From: Mucilaginibacter defluvii
GTDB taxonomy: Bacteria; Bacteroidota; Bacteroidia; Sphingobacteriales; Sphingobacteriaceae
DNA length: 64,000 bases
Assembly: GCF_039543225.1 (NCBI RefSeq)
Contig: NZ_BAABJI010000002.1
Span: 1,984,001-2,048,000 of the forward strand
Reading direction: 5' to 3'
The notes below the pieces were generated by a model that made no database searches, was not told the origin of the DNA, and saw nothing but the letters and a program-made list of their open reading frames with translations. Shown one piece after another: positions 46,798-54,314 of the stretch. Both the position numbers and the translations under genes were made by a program. Numbering within the stretch: position 1 is the stretch's first letter; each line of letters begins with the position of its first letter.

Positions 46798-48351
46798 ATG
46801 AAAAATTTACGAGTACTATTAGTTTTACTCATCGCTCTGGGAGGGTGTAAAAAGAACAGTGAAAGCCCGGCTGCGGCTGAAGCCAAAGCAGATTCAAAAA
46901 AGGCGACTTTCGCGGTTACCAATTATTACGTTAACGGAGCGTCAGGCAACGATGCCAACACCGGATTAACAGCAGCAGCAGCGCTAAAAACCATACAGGC
47001 TGCGCTGTACAAAACCACTAACGGTGCCGGCAGCAACATTTATGTGGCGGCAGGCACCTACAAAGAGCGGCTTTACTGGCCAAACTCAGGCGCATCCGCC
47101 AGCGAAAAAATTACGCTCACCAATTACAATGGCGGCATTGTTACACTGGATGGCGTAAATGCCACCAACGATGCGCAAAACTCCATGATAGGCATTGCAA
47201 GCAAAAGCCACATTAAGATAGATAACATCCGCATAGCTAATAACATTCGCAGCTTTGCTTCGGGTATCTATATTTCCGGCTCGGGCACTGATGTGCATAT
47301 CACCAATTGTAAAATTTATAACATCGGCTGGACTACCAACGCATCAGCCATACCTACCAGTACCGATAATGCCAACCCTTTAGTACTAATTGGCACCACA
47401 TCCACCTCTTATAATCAAATTTACGTAGGCGGCAACGAGATTTATAATTGCAACACCGGCTATAGCGAAGGCCTTACCCTGGGTGGCAACGTGGAGAACT
47501 TCTTGATAGAGCGCAACGTTGTACATGATATTAAAAATATAGGTATTGACATGACCGGGCATTACGCATGGACAGGCGCACCTGCAAACGTAAACTTTGC
47601 ACGCAACGGCAATGTAAAATATAACACCGTTTACCGCTGCGTATCGCCGGTGGCCACCTCGGGCGGTATTTATGTTGATGGCGGTAAATGGATTAACATT
47701 GAGGGCAACACCAGTTATGAAAATTACGCCGGTATTAGCGTTGGCTGTGAAAACAATAATAACAATGCCGAAGGCATAAACATACGCAGCAACTTTGTTT
47801 ATAATAATATTGAGGCCGGGTTGCTTATCGGCTCCAACCAATCAAACGGTAAGGTGATCAATTCAACCGTGAGCAATAATACCCTTTATCAAAATTACTC
47901 TAAAGGCGGCTGGGGTGGAGAAATTCATATGCAGAATATGGCAAACGTATCCTTCATCAACAACATAATCCACTCGCGCAGCAATATTGTTGTGATCGCA
48001 TCATTAGGCTACACCTCAACCGGGCTTAGCTTTAACTATAATAAATATTATTCGCTGTCGGCATCGGCTTCAAACGTAACGTTTGACTGGGGCGGCATCA
48101 ACGGCACCACTTACTCAAGCCTGGCGGCCTTTAAAACTGCTACCGGATTAGATGCCAATTCAACCTATGGTATCCCGGGTTACGTATCAGGCACTTTACC
48201 GACTCCGAACCTGCATTTAAGCAGCACTTCGGCATCAGTAAACGCAGGGCTGCCTACCTATGTGGTACAAACAGGTGAGTTTGATATTGACGGCGGCGCC
48301 CGCAAAGTAAATAATCGGGTTGATATAGGCGCCGACGAATCGGCCTACTGA
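46798..48351 (+). CDS. Parallel beta-helix lipoprotein
   Basis: The 517-residue lipoprotein has a leader ending ALGGCKKN, a Ser/Ala/Lys linker, then a right-handed parallel beta-helix (~45-430). It opens with a YYVNGASGNDANTG / IQAAL / GTYKE pattern typical of pectate-lyase-like and DUF1565 proteins, and many rungs of Asn ladders are present (NITI-like, SNNTLYQN). The end reads FDIDGGARKVNNRVDIGADE, seen in choice-of-anchor-like surface proteins. It may be a lyase or a carbohydrate-binding scaffold. Same operon as GH31. Confidence 0.8.
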   Translation: MKNLRVLLVLLIALGGCKKNSESPAAAEAKADSKKATFAVTNYYVNGASGNDANTGLTAAAALKTIQAALYKTTNGAGSNIYVAAGTYKERLYWPNSGASASEKITLTNYNGGIVTLDGVNATNDAQNSMIGIASKSHIKIDNIRIANNIRSFASGIYISGSGTDVHITNCKIYNIGWTTNASAIPTSTDNANPLVLIGTTSTSYNQIYVGGNEIYNCNTGYSEGLTLGGNVENFLIERNVVHDIKNIGIDMTGHYAWTGAPANVNFARNGNVKYNTVYRCVSPVATSGGIYVDGGKWINIEGNTSYENYAGISVGCENNNNNAEGINIRSNFVYNNIEAGLLIGSNQSNGKVINSTVSNNTLYQNYSKGGWGGEIHMQNMANVSFINNIIHSRSNIVVIASLGYTSTGLSFNYNKYYSLSASASNVTFDWGGINGTTYSSLAAFKTATGLDANSTYGIPGYVSGTLPTPNLHLSSTSASVNAGLPTYVVQTGEFDIDGGARKVNNRVDIGADESAY

Positions 48352-48375
48352 TATTATCAAATACCATAAAGAAAT

Positions 48376-48410
48376 GCCCTGCCGGTTAATCAAACTGCAG
48401 GGCGTTTTTT
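48376..48410 (+). terminator. Intrinsic terminator after the beta-helix gene
   Basis: GCCCTGC (48376-48382) pairs with GCAGGGC (48397-48403), then G and six T. The 14-base loop is long but the stem is GC-rich. Confidence 0.85.
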
Positions 48411-48653
48411 ATGCATTATATCCAAAATGGCTATTACTTGCTGATTACTGACACTTAACCGAAAAATTGGTTACATCTGCCGAAGTTTGGGGATTGCCCA
48501 CCCCATAATCGCGAGGTACTTTTGTGATGTTAAAACTATGGAAGTAAAAAGCCATAGCATAACAGGCAGGAGATTGTGAAGCCGGCTCCATGATTCTGCC
48601 AAAAAACAACCTGTTTCAATATTTGAAACAGCAACTAATATCATAATATCAAG
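48411..48653 (+). other. Intergenic leader region with hairpins
   Basis: There is no gene here. TACTTTTG (48517-48524) matches TAnnTTTG, with TTG at 48494-48496 as a possible -33 element 20 nt upstream. If so, the next gene has a ~125-nt leader. The leader holds a 6-bp hairpin CTATGG/CCATAG (near 48536-48557) and a perfect palindrome at 48611-48631 (CTGTTTCAA-TAT-TTGAAACAG) about 22 nt before the ATG. Confidence 0.45.
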
Positions 48654-49229
48654 ATGAAAACTTTAATCAAATTAAGTGCACTGACACTTGCAATAGTATC
48701 TTTATTCTCAATTAACGCTAACGCACAAGATGGCGGCAAAACAACTACTACAGGTTCAGGTATCCGTTTAAGTGTAGGCCCTGATTTTGGTTTGCCTGTA
48801 GGCAGCTTTAAAGACAGCTACAACTGGAGCGTAGGCGGATCAGTTCAGGCTGACTTCCCGATCCTGCAAGATCAGTTATATGTTACCGTTAACGGTGGTT
48901 ACCAAAACTACTTCGCTAAAGAAATTAATGGCGTTAAAGGCGAAAATTTGCAATTAATACCGGCAAAAGCAGGTTTAAAATACTTTCCGGTACAAAACTT
49001 TTATGTACAAGGCGAAGCCGGTGCCGCTTTCCTGACCAACAAAAGCGATGTAGGCGCAACCAAATCAGCAGCGTTTGTTTACGCGCCGCAGGTAGGTTAC
49101 CTGTTTAACGTAGGCGGCAACAACTACATTGATGCCGGTGTACGCTTTGAAGGTAACTCAAAATTTACCGACAATGGCAAAAGCAATAACCTGCTCGCCC
49201 TGCGTGTAGCTTACAGCTTTGGTTTATAA
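48654..49229 (+). CDS. Outer-membrane beta-barrel protein
   Basis: A 191-residue barrel protein with a signal peptide ending in NANAQ. The strands alternate polar and hydrophobic residues (GIRLSVGPDFGLPVGSF, LYVTVNGGYQNYF, FVYAPQVGYLF) and end with LLALRVAYSFGL. No specific function is assigned. It has a long structured leader and a strong terminator. Confidence 0.8.
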   Translation: MKTLIKLSALTLAIVSLFSINANAQDGGKTTTTGSGIRLSVGPDFGLPVGSFKDSYNWSVGGSVQADFPILQDQLYVTVNGGYQNYFAKEINGVKGENLQLIPAKAGLKYFPVQNFYVQGEAGAAFLTNKSDVGATKSAAFVYAPQVGYLFNVGGNNYIDAGVRFEGNSKFTDNGKSNNLLALRVAYSFGL

Positions 49230-49254
49230 TATAAATAGTGTTTAATAATATAGT

Positions 49255-49295
49255 AACAGCGCCTGCGATGTTTATCGCAGGCGCTGTTTTTTGCT
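49255..49295 (+). terminator. Intrinsic terminator after the barrel gene
   Basis: AACAGCGCCTGCGAT (49255-49269) pairs with the complementary ATCGCAGGCGCTGTT (49275-49289) over a 5-base loop, followed by T-rich sequence. Confidence 0.93.
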
Positions 49296-49313
49296 ATTGG
49301 GGCTAAACAATCA

Positions 49314-49741
49314 TTAAATATTATACCTCTTTTGAAACCATTTAGGTATGATTAACAACTGAATTACTAAAACCGAAAAAAGCCCTGATAATATATAAGT
49401 TAAAGCAACCTTTAATTCTTTATTGGCTATAGTTACTGACATTTCATCTTTAAATACAATTGGTGAAATGATGTATCCAATAAACATACCTGAAAACATT
49501 TTAGAAATATATACCTGTTATAGCTTACTCTTCTAAATACTAAATAAAATACGATTATACCAAGCGCAATTATCCAGGTACGAAAAATCAGCGCATCGAT
49601 GAAGTATAATGGTATATAAACTACATTGTTTACTGCCCGCCTAAAACTCAATATCAAATCCACAGCATAACTTGTTATAGCTATTATTAAACTTATAATC
49701 ACTAATTCTATACCCAAGCGGGCAATTAAGTTTGCTTTCAT
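49314..49741 (-). pseudogene. Frameshifted four-helix membrane protein
   Basis: Two overlapping minus-strand frames together look like one small membrane protein. The first (ATG 49741) gives TM1 (~LGIELVIISLIIAITSYAVD) and TM2 (WIIALGIIVFYLVF), then turns into nonsense after RRVSYNRYI. The second frame, from 49499 down to 49314, supplies two more helices (FSGMFIGYIISPIVF and LTYILSGLFSVLVIQLLIIP). The break is at a short TA repeat (around 49505-49515): loss of one TA unit would join the frames as ...YNRYISKMFSG... . Low GC; it is either a pseudogene, a sequencing error or a programmed slip. Confidence 0.6.
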
Positions 49742-49913
49742 TATCTGCAAATCAGGCTTTTCAGTCGTTTAAATATAAGAATTTTTAGCAAGAGTTAACT
49801 CATTTCAATGGTCGTCATTTCTATCAGTATGACATTTGGCTTACCTTATTATGAGAATTCGCTTACCACTTATATGCGTATTACTCCTTCTTTTGCTGAG
49901 CTAAATATTATAT

Positions 49914-50840
49914 ATGAAACAAAGCTACCTTACAGATCACTTTGTTGACACCCGGCTACCTGAATCTGCCCAAGCCATTATAGCCTCCGGCAGCAATCAG
50001 GCTGTTAACGCAAAAGGCCACCTGGATGAGTTGATGACCATACATCACCATACTAATGAAAACGCACAGCACCACTACCACGATACACATTACCACCTGC
50101 TTTTAGGCAAACAAGGTTATACCGAGATTATTGCCGGCAACCTGATACATAACTTTAACGCGGGCAGCATGTTTTTACTATTACCAGGACAAATACCTGA
50201 TTATCAAAATAGTTCTAACGGATTGCAGCTCACCATACTGTCATTCCATAAAAAACTATTGAGCAGCAGCCTGATCAAACAGGCAGGCATACTCGAAATA
50301 ATTACCCCGGGGGAAAGGGTTACGCCCTTTTGCGAATTATCTGCTGACCGGCTAAGAGTAATGCGTGAGCTTTTTGATAAGCTGGAAAAAGAACTCTATG
50401 GTACCCGCATCTTCCACGAGCAGATGGCATATCTCACCTTTATTGAACTGATGCTTCAAGGTTACCGCGTTTGTACCGAGCCGACTGTGATAAGCCACGC
50501 TAACAACCGGGCTGTGCAATTAACCCAACAATTTTTGGAACTGGCGGACGAGCACTATTTAACCAAACGTACAGTACAGGAGTATGCCGACGAGTTAGCC
50601 GTAAGCGCCAAGTACCTGAGCGAGGTGGTGAAAAGTGAAACAGGCCTGGCACCGCTGCATCATATTCACCAGCGGTTATTTAACGAGGCAAGGCATTGGT
50701 TAATATCGGCAAACTTATCTATAAAAGAGGTGGCTGATAAATTAAGGTTTGATACACCCTCGCATTTTAGCCGCTTTTTTAAACAGTATACCGGCCACAA
50801 CCCAACATCATATCAGTTGATACACGCGGTAGCGATATAA
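49914..50840 (+). CDS. AraC-family transcriptional regulator
   Basis: The 308-residue protein has an N-terminal cupin-like sensing domain (His-rich HHHTNENAQHHYHDTHYH at ~44-62, ~20-150) and a C-terminal AraC double helix-turn-helix (~205-305: LAVSAKYLSEVVKSETG and SIKEVADKLRFDTPSHFSRFFKQYTG). The His-rich stretch could hold a metal. Its ligand and targets are unknown. It lies 115 nt upstream of the FixL-like kinase, with an FNR-like dyad between. Confidence 0.88.
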   Translation: MKQSYLTDHFVDTRLPESAQAIIASGSNQAVNAKGHLDELMTIHHHTNENAQHHYHDTHYHLLLGKQGYTEIIAGNLIHNFNAGSMFLLLPGQIPDYQNSSNGLQLTILSFHKKLLSSSLIKQAGILEIITPGERVTPFCELSADRLRVMRELFDKLEKELYGTRIFHEQMAYLTFIELMLQGYRVCTEPTVISHANNRAVQLTQQFLELADEHYLTKRTVQEYADELAVSAKYLSEVVKSETGLAPLHHIHQRLFNEARHWLISANLSIKEVADKLRFDTPSHFSRFFKQYTGHNPTSYQLIHAVAI

Positions 50841-50865
50841 AATCGCCCTTGAGCAGGCCTGAAAA

Positions 50866-50877
50866 TGATCCCGGTCA
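50866..50877. promoter_or_regulatory. FNR/FixK-like dyad upstream of the kinase gene
   Basis: TGAT-CCCG-GTCA fits the TGAY-N4-RTCA form of FNR/FixK boxes. It is centred about 84 nt before the kinase ATG. Three more dyads of the same form precede ldhA, the 3-TM orphan and the cbb3 operon. Confidence 0.45.
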
Positions 50878-50920
50878 CTTTTCGGGCTGTGTGTTATCAT
50901 TTCAGGATAACCTTGCTTAT

Positions 50921-50945
50921 TATGATATTTGTGCGCAATATCATA
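50921..50945. promoter_or_regulatory. 25-bp palindrome just upstream of the kinase start
   Basis: TATGATATT (50921-50929) and AATATCATA (50937-50945) are exact complements with 7 bases between. It lies 11-35 nt before the kinase ATG, near the expected -7 region, so it could be an operator. The half-site word ATATCA also occurs in the dyad before ldhA. Confidence 0.4.
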
Positions 50946-50955
50946 TTTTAACCGC

Positions 50956-52146
50956 ATGGACAAAGCCGCACTGCTAAACGCAATTATTGAGAATGCCATT
51001 GATGGTATCATCACCATTGATGAGCGCGGCCGGGTCGAGTCCATTAATCCATCAGCGTGTAAGCTGTTTCAGTACGAGCCCGAAGAAGTTGTAGGGCATA
51101 ACATCTCCATGCTGATGCCCCCGCCTGACAGGGAGCAGCACGACGGCTATATAAACAGATACCAACGTACCGGGCAACCACACATTATAGGTATTGGCCG
51201 CGAAGTGCAGGGTTTGCGCAAAAATGGTACGGTATTTCCGTTCAGGCTGGGGGTAAGCGAGGTGCAGTATTCAGGCAGGAAAATATACACGGGCTTTATA
51301 CACGATCTGAGCCGCGAAAAAGAAGCCGAAGACCGCCTGCGCGAGTATGCCGCTAACCTGGAGCAACAGGTTGAAGAGCGCACCTTATCTCTCAAAAAAA
51401 CCGTTGATGCCCTGCAAATAGCTAAAGAAGAGGTCAGCCTTTCGCTGGAAAAGGAAAAGGAACTCGGCCAGTTAAAAAGCCGCTTCGTATCCATGGCCTC
51501 GCATGAGTTCCGTACGCCATTGAGTGCTATCCAGCTTTCGGCCGTGCTGATAGAGAAATATGCCTCGCAGTTCGAGAATCCCAACATTACCAAGCACATC
51601 AACAAAATAAAAGCATCAATAGGTAATTTAACCAGCATTCTGAATGATTTTTTGTCGTTAGAGCGCCTGGAGGCAGGCAAGGTAGAGCCTGTTTTTACCC
51701 CTTTTGATATTGTAAAATTTGCCGAAGAGATAACTGAGGAAATGCAGATGATAGCCAAGGAGGCACAAAATATTGTTTACCAGCATACCGGTACAACCAG
51801 TATGGTAAGGCTTGACCAGGGCTTACTGCGCAACTGCATTATCAACCTCATCAGCAACGCTATAAAGTATAGCGGCGAACATACTTTTATTGAGTTTAAT
51901 ACTGAACTTACTGATTATCAGCTTACCATCGTTATAAAAGACAACGGCATTGGCATACCCGAAAGCGACCAGAAACATTTGTTCGAGGCGTTTTTCAGGG
52001 CGCATAATACCGGCAATATACCGGGCACCGGTTTAGGGCTAAACATTGTTGCCCGTTATGCGACTTTAATGAACGGGCGGATAGCATTTGAAAGCAAAAT
52101 AAACCAGGGTACATCATTCACTTTAGCATTTCCGGTACAGGCATGA
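50956..52146 (+). CDS. fixL: FixL-like heme-PAS oxygen-sensing histidine kinase
   Basis: The kinase (396 residues from ATG 50956) has no membrane helix, so it is soluble. The PAS domain (~1-125) matches rhizobial FixL closely: MLMPPPDREQHDGYINRY then PHIIGIGREVQG. By alignment with B. japonicum FixL, H62 corresponds to the heme ligand H200, H76 to H214 and R82 to the haem-pocket R220. A coiled-coil (~125-170) leads to the HisKA domain with H183 (ASHEFRTPLS) and an HATPase domain (N box LISNAIKYS, G1 DNGIGIP, G2 GTGLGLNI). It should phosphorylate the adjacent regulator when O2 is lost. Its stop overlaps the regulator start by 4 nt. Confidence 0.88.
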   Translation: MDKAALLNAIIENAIDGIITIDERGRVESINPSACKLFQYEPEEVVGHNISMLMPPPDREQHDGYINRYQRTGQPHIIGIGREVQGLRKNGTVFPFRLGVSEVQYSGRKIYTGFIHDLSREKEAEDRLREYAANLEQQVEERTLSLKKTVDALQIAKEEVSLSLEKEKELGQLKSRFVSMASHEFRTPLSAIQLSAVLIEKYASQFENPNITKHINKIKASIGNLTSILNDFLSLERLEAGKVEPVFTPFDIVKFAEEITEEMQMIAKEAQNIVYQHTGTTSMVRLDQGLLRNCIINLISNAIKYSGEHTFIEFNTELTDYQLTIVIKDNGIGIPESDQKHLFEAFFRAHNTGNIPGTGLGLNIVARYATLMNGRIAFESKINQGTSFTLAFPVQA

Positions 52147-53192
52147 CAACCATATTGATCATAGAAGATAATAACGACATCAGGGAAAGCACCGCCGAGA
52201 TTTTAGAGCTTAGCGGCTACAAGGTTTTACAGGCTAACAACGGCAAAGCGGGTGTCGACCTGGCTTTTCAGCATAAGCCTGACTTAATATTATGCGATAT
52301 TATGATGCCCGAGTTGGATGGCTACGGCGTACTGTACATGCTGGGCAAAAACGCAGAAACCGCAGGCACGCCCTTTATTTTCCTGACCGCAAAGGCCGAG
52401 CGGATAGACTTTAGAAAGGGCATGGAGATGGGTGCTGATGATTACTTGACCAAGCCCTTTGACGATATCGAGTTACTGAACGCCATTGAATCGCGACTGA
52501 AGAAGAAACAGCGGCAGGAGGAGTACTACAATCAATCAATAGATAAACTGGAGAAACTGGCCAGCGGAAACGGCCAGGGACTGGCTGAATTAAGGGAGAT
52601 GATAGCCGGGCGTAAAGTACGGCAGATCAAGAAAAAGCAGATCCTTTATTACGATGGCGATACCCCGCAAGGCCTGTACCTGGTGCTGGAGGGCAGCGTA
52701 AAAACCATAAAAATGGCCGAGGACGGTCGTGAACTGCTGACCGGAATGTACCGGGCTGAAGATTACCTGGGTATACATGCCCTGCTGTTGGACGAAAGCT
52801 ACACCGATACCGCCGAGGCAGTAGAAGATTCAGCCGTGTGTTTGTTACCAAAGGACATGACCATCAACCTGTTGAACAAATACCCGGATGTGGGGCAGCA
52901 ATTCATCCGTATACTGGCCAACAACGTGCGCGAAAAGGAAGAACAGTTAATTGAACTTGCTTACAATTCGGTACGTAAGCGTTTGGCGCAGGTACTTATC
53001 CGCCTGAGCAAGCAATCGGCTGATCCGTCGCAGTTTAAAGTATCACGCGATGAGCTGGCCGCCATGGCAGGCATGGCTACAGAAACCGTTAGCCGTACCT
53101 TAACCGATTTTAAGGAAGAGGGATCAATAGAAAAAAAAGGCAGCCAGATAAACATACTGGATATGAACCGACTGATAAAAATGAAAAACTGA
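52143..53192 (+). CDS. Response regulator with FNR/CRP output (REC-cNMP-HTH), FixJ/FixK-like hybrid
   Basis: A 349-residue regulator: receiver domain (~1-120) with D52 as phospho-acceptor, T82 and K104 conserved; a cyclic-nucleotide-binding-like beta-roll (~155-260); and a CRP-type winged helix (~270-345). The recognition helix MATETVSRTL carries E314, S317 and R318, the ExxSR pattern of FNR/FixK that reads TGA half-sites. It has no N-terminal cysteines for an Fe-S cluster, so oxygen input would come from the kinase upstream. FixJ normally has a LuxR-type output, so this combines FixJ and FixK in one chain. Likely targets are the TGAY-N4-RTCA dyads next to it. Confidence 0.9.
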   Translation: MTTILIIEDNNDIRESTAEILELSGYKVLQANNGKAGVDLAFQHKPDLILCDIMMPELDGYGVLYMLGKNAETAGTPFIFLTAKAERIDFRKGMEMGADDYLTKPFDDIELLNAIESRLKKKQRQEEYYNQSIDKLEKLASGNGQGLAELREMIAGRKVRQIKKKQILYYDGDTPQGLYLVLEGSVKTIKMAEDGRELLTGMYRAEDYLGIHALLLDESYTDTAEAVEDSAVCLLPKDMTINLLNKYPDVGQQFIRILANNVREKEEQLIELAYNSVRKRLAQVLIRLSKQSADPSQFKVSRDELAAMAGMATETVSRTLTDFKEEGSIEKKGSQINILDMNRLIKMKN

Positions 53193-53201
53193 CGAATATC
53201 A
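53190..53201. promoter_or_regulatory. FNR/FixK-like dyad upstream of ldhA-hemN
   Basis: TGAC-GAAT-ATCA fits TGAY-N4-RTCA and begins at the TGA stop of the regulator gene. TACCTTTG at 53247-53254 is a good -7 element downstream, placing the dyad about 65 bp before the probable transcription start, near a class I activator position. A small GTGC/GCAC inverted repeat (53208-53220) follows. Confidence 0.5.
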
Positions 53202-53272
53202 TTTTTTGTGCTGACGGCACGCATGTTTTAGCTGTAATCGCAGGCCTACCTTTGTAGCAAAGCAATTAACAG

Positions 53273-54301
53273 ATGAAAGTTGTAGCCTACAGTATAAAAG
53301 CTTTTGAAAAGGAATTCCTGGCAAAGTCCAATCAAAAGAAACATGATATAACCCTTATATCAAACCCGTTAAGTATTGAAACGGCCGCTTACGCGCAAGG
53401 TAAAGATGCAGTAGTGATATTTACCAATGATGATGCCTCAGCCCCGGTGATTAATAAACTGGCTGATATGGGTATTAAATTCATTGCCACACGCTCCGTA
53501 GGTACCGATCATATTGACAAAGTCGCCGCAGGTAAACGTGGCATTAAGCTGGCCAACGTGCCTATCTACTCACCACAAGCCATTGCCGAACATACTGTAG
53601 CCTTAGCCCTTGCGCTCAGCAGGCGTTTAATTACGGCGCATCAGCATGGCCTTAACTTTGATTTTAAGCTGGATGAGCTGATCGGTTTCAATTTTTACGG
53701 TAAAACCGTCGGGTTGATCGGTTTGGGGCATATCGGCCTGGCGACAGCCGCCGTTTTTAAAGGGCTTGGCTGCCGTGTTATTGGTTATGACGTACACAAA
53801 CCCGACCGTTTACAGGGTATCGAACTGGTTACGCTGGATGAATTGCTGGCACAATCAGATGTAATATCCCTACACGCGCCGCTTACGCCCGATACCTTCC
53901 ATATTATCAACAATGAAAGCATCGCCAAAATGAAACAGGGTGTTATGCTGCTTAACACATCACGTGGTGGGTTGATCGATACAGAATCGGCCTTATTAGC
54001 AATAAACGCGGGACAGATAGGCTATTTAGGTTTGGATGTTTACGAGAATGAGAAAGGCCTGTTCTTTCAGGATCATACCCATGATGCGCAAAAGGATGAT
54101 TTGCTTACCCGTTTAATGGCTCACCCGAATGTGATTGTTACCCCGCACCAGGCATTTTTAACCAACGAGGCTTTGCAGCAGATCTGTGATCAAACTATCA
54201 AAAACCTCGATCTGTGGCAGCAAAACAAATGTACCGGCAATGCGTGTGCCTGCGCCAACAGTTGCCGCACCGAAGTTGTGCCTGTTAAAATCATCGCCTA
54301 A
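53273..54301 (+). CDS. ldhA: D-lactate dehydrogenase-like 2-hydroxyacid dehydrogenase, with Cys-rich tail
   Basis: The 342-residue enzyme belongs to the D-isomer 2-hydroxyacid dehydrogenases: Rossmann motif GLIGLGHIGLA (~142-152), the catalytic Arg in NTSRGGLI, Glu in DVYENE and His in VTPHQAF. It most likely reduces pyruvate to D-lactate with NADH when respiration is limited. Unusually the C-terminus carries four cysteines (C320, C325, C327, C331 in KCTGNACACANSC). These could bind metal or act as a redox switch. The hemN gene starts 13 nt later, so the two form one operon. Confidence 0.85.
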   Translation: MKVVAYSIKAFEKEFLAKSNQKKHDITLISNPLSIETAAYAQGKDAVVIFTNDDASAPVINKLADMGIKFIATRSVGTDHIDKVAAGKRGIKLANVPIYSPQAIAEHTVALALALSRRLITAHQHGLNFDFKLDELIGFNFYGKTVGLIGLGHIGLATAAVFKGLGCRVIGYDVHKPDRLQGIELVTLDELLAQSDVISLHAPLTPDTFHIINNESIAKMKQGVMLLNTSRGGLIDTESALLAINAGQIGYLGLDVYENEKGLFFQDHTHDAQKDDLLTRLMAHPNVIVTPHQAFLTNEALQQICDQTIKNLDLWQQNKCTGNACACANSCRTEVVPVKIIA

Positions 54302-54314
54302 ATAGCCCAAAACC

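Noticed and set aside
53208..53220. GTGC-TGACG-GCAC before ldhA as a terminator of the regulator gene
   Set aside because: The stem has only 4 bp and no T-run follows, so it is not a credible terminator.
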